This document shows positions 21,823-22,782 of a stretch of DNA of 22,782 bases, one piece after another. Source of the stretch: JANPEZ01 sp031423155 (GTDB taxonomy: Bacteria > Actinomycetota > UBA4738 > HRBIN12); assembly GCA_031423155.1 (NCBI GenBank), contig JANPEZ010000090.1, positions 1 through 22,782 on the forward strand. Reading direction: 5' to 3'. Each line of letters opens with the position of its first letter. Positions within the stretch are counted from its first letter, which is position 1. Below the pieces are notes generated by a model. That model was not told the origin of the DNA. It worked only from the letters and a program-made list of their open reading frames with translations, and did no database searches. A program made the translations under genes and the position numbers.

Positions 21823-21842
21823 CGAGGGGGGTGACCAGGCGG

Positions 21843-22313
21843 ATGGATGCGGAAGCGCTGGTCAGGCCGGTGATAGAAGGCGCCGGGCTCGAGCTGGTCG
21901 AGGTCACCCTCACCCGTGAGAACGGCCGCAAGATCCTCCGGGTCCTGGTAGACCGCGACGGCGGGGTTGACCTGGACGCGATCGCTCAGACGGCCGAGAA
22001 GGTCTCTCGCCGGCTGGACCTGGAGGGCTACGCGCCGGGTCCGTATTCGCTGGAGGTGTCTTCGCCCGGTATCGAGCGGAAGCTGCGAGCAGCTCGCGAC
22101 TTCGAGCGCAATGTGGGAGAACGGGTAAGGGTCAAGACGACCGAGCCCGTGAACGGTTCCAAGAACCACCAGGGCGCGCTGGTCTCGGCCGACGCGGAGG
22201 CGATCGTGATCGCCACCGACGGCGGAGAGCTGCGCGTCCCACTGGCGGACATCGCGTCCGCGAGAACGGTCGTCGATTGGGACGCCGAATTGAAGAGGAG
22301 CAACGCCAGATGA
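21843..22313 (+). CDS. rimP: Ribosome maturation factor RimP
   Basis: Helps mature the 30S subunit. 156 aa. The N-terminal domain has GLELVEVTLTRENGRKILRV, LVDRDGGVDLDAIAQTAEKV and the family motif YSLEVSSPGIERKL; the C-terminal SH3-like domain has LRVPLADIASARTVVDW. Start ATG 21843 is chosen because GAGGGGG at 21824-21830 lies 12 nt upstream. In-frame GTG 21831 would have no spacing, and a start at 21792 would lie in the terminator hairpin. The stop overlaps the nusA ATG by four bases. Confidence 0.95.
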   Translation: MDAEALVRPVIEGAGLELVEVTLTRENGRKILRVLVDRDGGVDLDAIAQTAEKVSRRLDLEGYAPGPYSLEVSSPGIERKLRAARDFERNVGERVRVKTTEPVNGSKNHQGALVSADAEAIVIATDGGELRVPLADIASARTVVDWDAELKRSNAR

Positions 22314-22782
22314 ACGCAGACATGATCGTCGCACTCAAAGAACTCGAAAGGGAGAAGGGCATCGCTTTCACCACGATCCTTGAGGGTCTGGAGGAGGCCA
22401 TGGCCTCGGCCTACAAGACCTGGTGGAAGCAGCAGAACCCCACTGCGGACGACGAGTTCGTCGGCACCAGGGCCAAGATCGACCCCGAGTCGGGCGACCT
22501 TCAGGTATGGCTTCAGCAGCTCGAGGAGGTCGACACCGAAGACGGCGAGGGCCTCGAGATGAAGGTCATGTCCGAGGCGCCCGTCCAAGTCACCGACGAG
22601 TTCAAGGGCCGCATCGGGGCCCAGACGGCCAAGCAGGTCATCTATCAGAAGCTCCGCGACGCTGAGCGAGAGATGACCTACGAAGAGTTCGCCGGCCGCG
22701 AGGGCGACGTCGTCACCGGCATAGTTCAGCAGCAGGAACGTCGCTACACGCTGCTCGATCTGGGCAAGGTCGAAGCGCTGCT
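22310..22782 (+). CDS. nusA: Transcription termination/antitermination factor NusA (3' end outside window)
   Basis: Binds RNA polymerase and controls pausing, termination and antitermination. 157 complete codons are visible. The N-terminal domain begins MNADMIVALKELEREKGI with the typical ILEGLEEAMASAYK helix; the end VVTGIVQQQERRYTLLDLGK is the beginning of the S1 domain. KH domains lie beyond the window. The ATGA overlap with rimP and the shared leader make it the second gene of the operon, as in most bacteria. Confidence 0.96.
   Translation, partial: MNADMIVALKELEREKGIAFTTILEGLEEAMASAYKTWWKQQNPTADDEFVGTRAKIDPESGDLQVWLQQLEEVDTEDGEGLEMKVMSEAPVQVTDEFKGRIGAQTAKQVIYQKLRDAEREMTYEEFAGREGDVVTGIVQQQERRYTLLDLGKVEAL

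Noticed and set aside
21792..21842. Upstream start of rimP
   Set aside because: This segment is the terminator hairpin and ribosome binding site; RimP homology begins at ATG 21843.

Overview
The window is a high-GC bacterial chromosome segment, most likely from an uncultured or deep-branching member of the Actinomycetota. The main reason is gene order. A WhiG/FliA-type sigma factor and an M23 peptidase lie just ahead of rpsB-tsf-pyrH-frr-cdsA-dxr-M50 protease-ispG-proS-rimP-nusA, a block known from Streptomyces and relatives. The genus cannot be named from the sequence. Coding density is very high, many starts are GTG, and genes often overlap by four bases. The sequence shows no tRNA, rRNA, CRISPR array, insertion sequence or prophage.

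Layout. 1-887: 3' part of the sigma factor gene. 949-1428: secreted M23 peptidase. 1471-4025: a secreted or anchored PQQ-type beta-propeller protein overlapping a six-helix membrane protein, both of unknown function. 4055-8617: structured leader and the translation/nucleotide/lipid operon rpsB-tsf-pyrH-frr-cdsA; CdsA carries a 271-residue acidic N-terminal extension. 8653-10939: dxr and an RseP/Rip1-like site-2 protease. 11030-14623: response regulator, sensor kinase, yjbQ and ispG, tightly packed. 14663-15610: secreted protein of unknown function. 15607-17860 (minus strand): trpE-trpG with a trp attenuator leader. 18026-19669: secreted propeller-like protein. 19729-21435: proS. 21454-21732: small conserved protein. 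21759 to the end: rimP-nusA operon with a terminator hairpin in its leader; nusA runs off the window.

How it fits together. Most genes are housekeeping: ribosome and translation factors (S2, EF-Ts, RRF, ProRS, RimP, NusA), UMP kinase, phospholipid synthesis (CdsA), two steps of the MEP isoprenoid pathway (Dxr, IspG) and membrane proteolysis. Set into this conserved backbone are accessory pieces: the propeller/membrane pair, the two-component system, two secreted unknowns and the inverted trpEG pair.

The most informative non-coding finds are (1) a trp attenuator on the minus strand, with a TTGACG-N18-CACAAT promoter, an apparently leaderless 22-codon leader peptide containing Trp-Val-Trp, and a GC-rich terminator hairpin before trpE; (2) an 8-bp hairpin plus T-tract between the rimP-nusA promoter and its start codon; and (3) a recurrent -10-like hexamer placed 6-8 nt before start codons, which suggests that leaderless transcription is common here.
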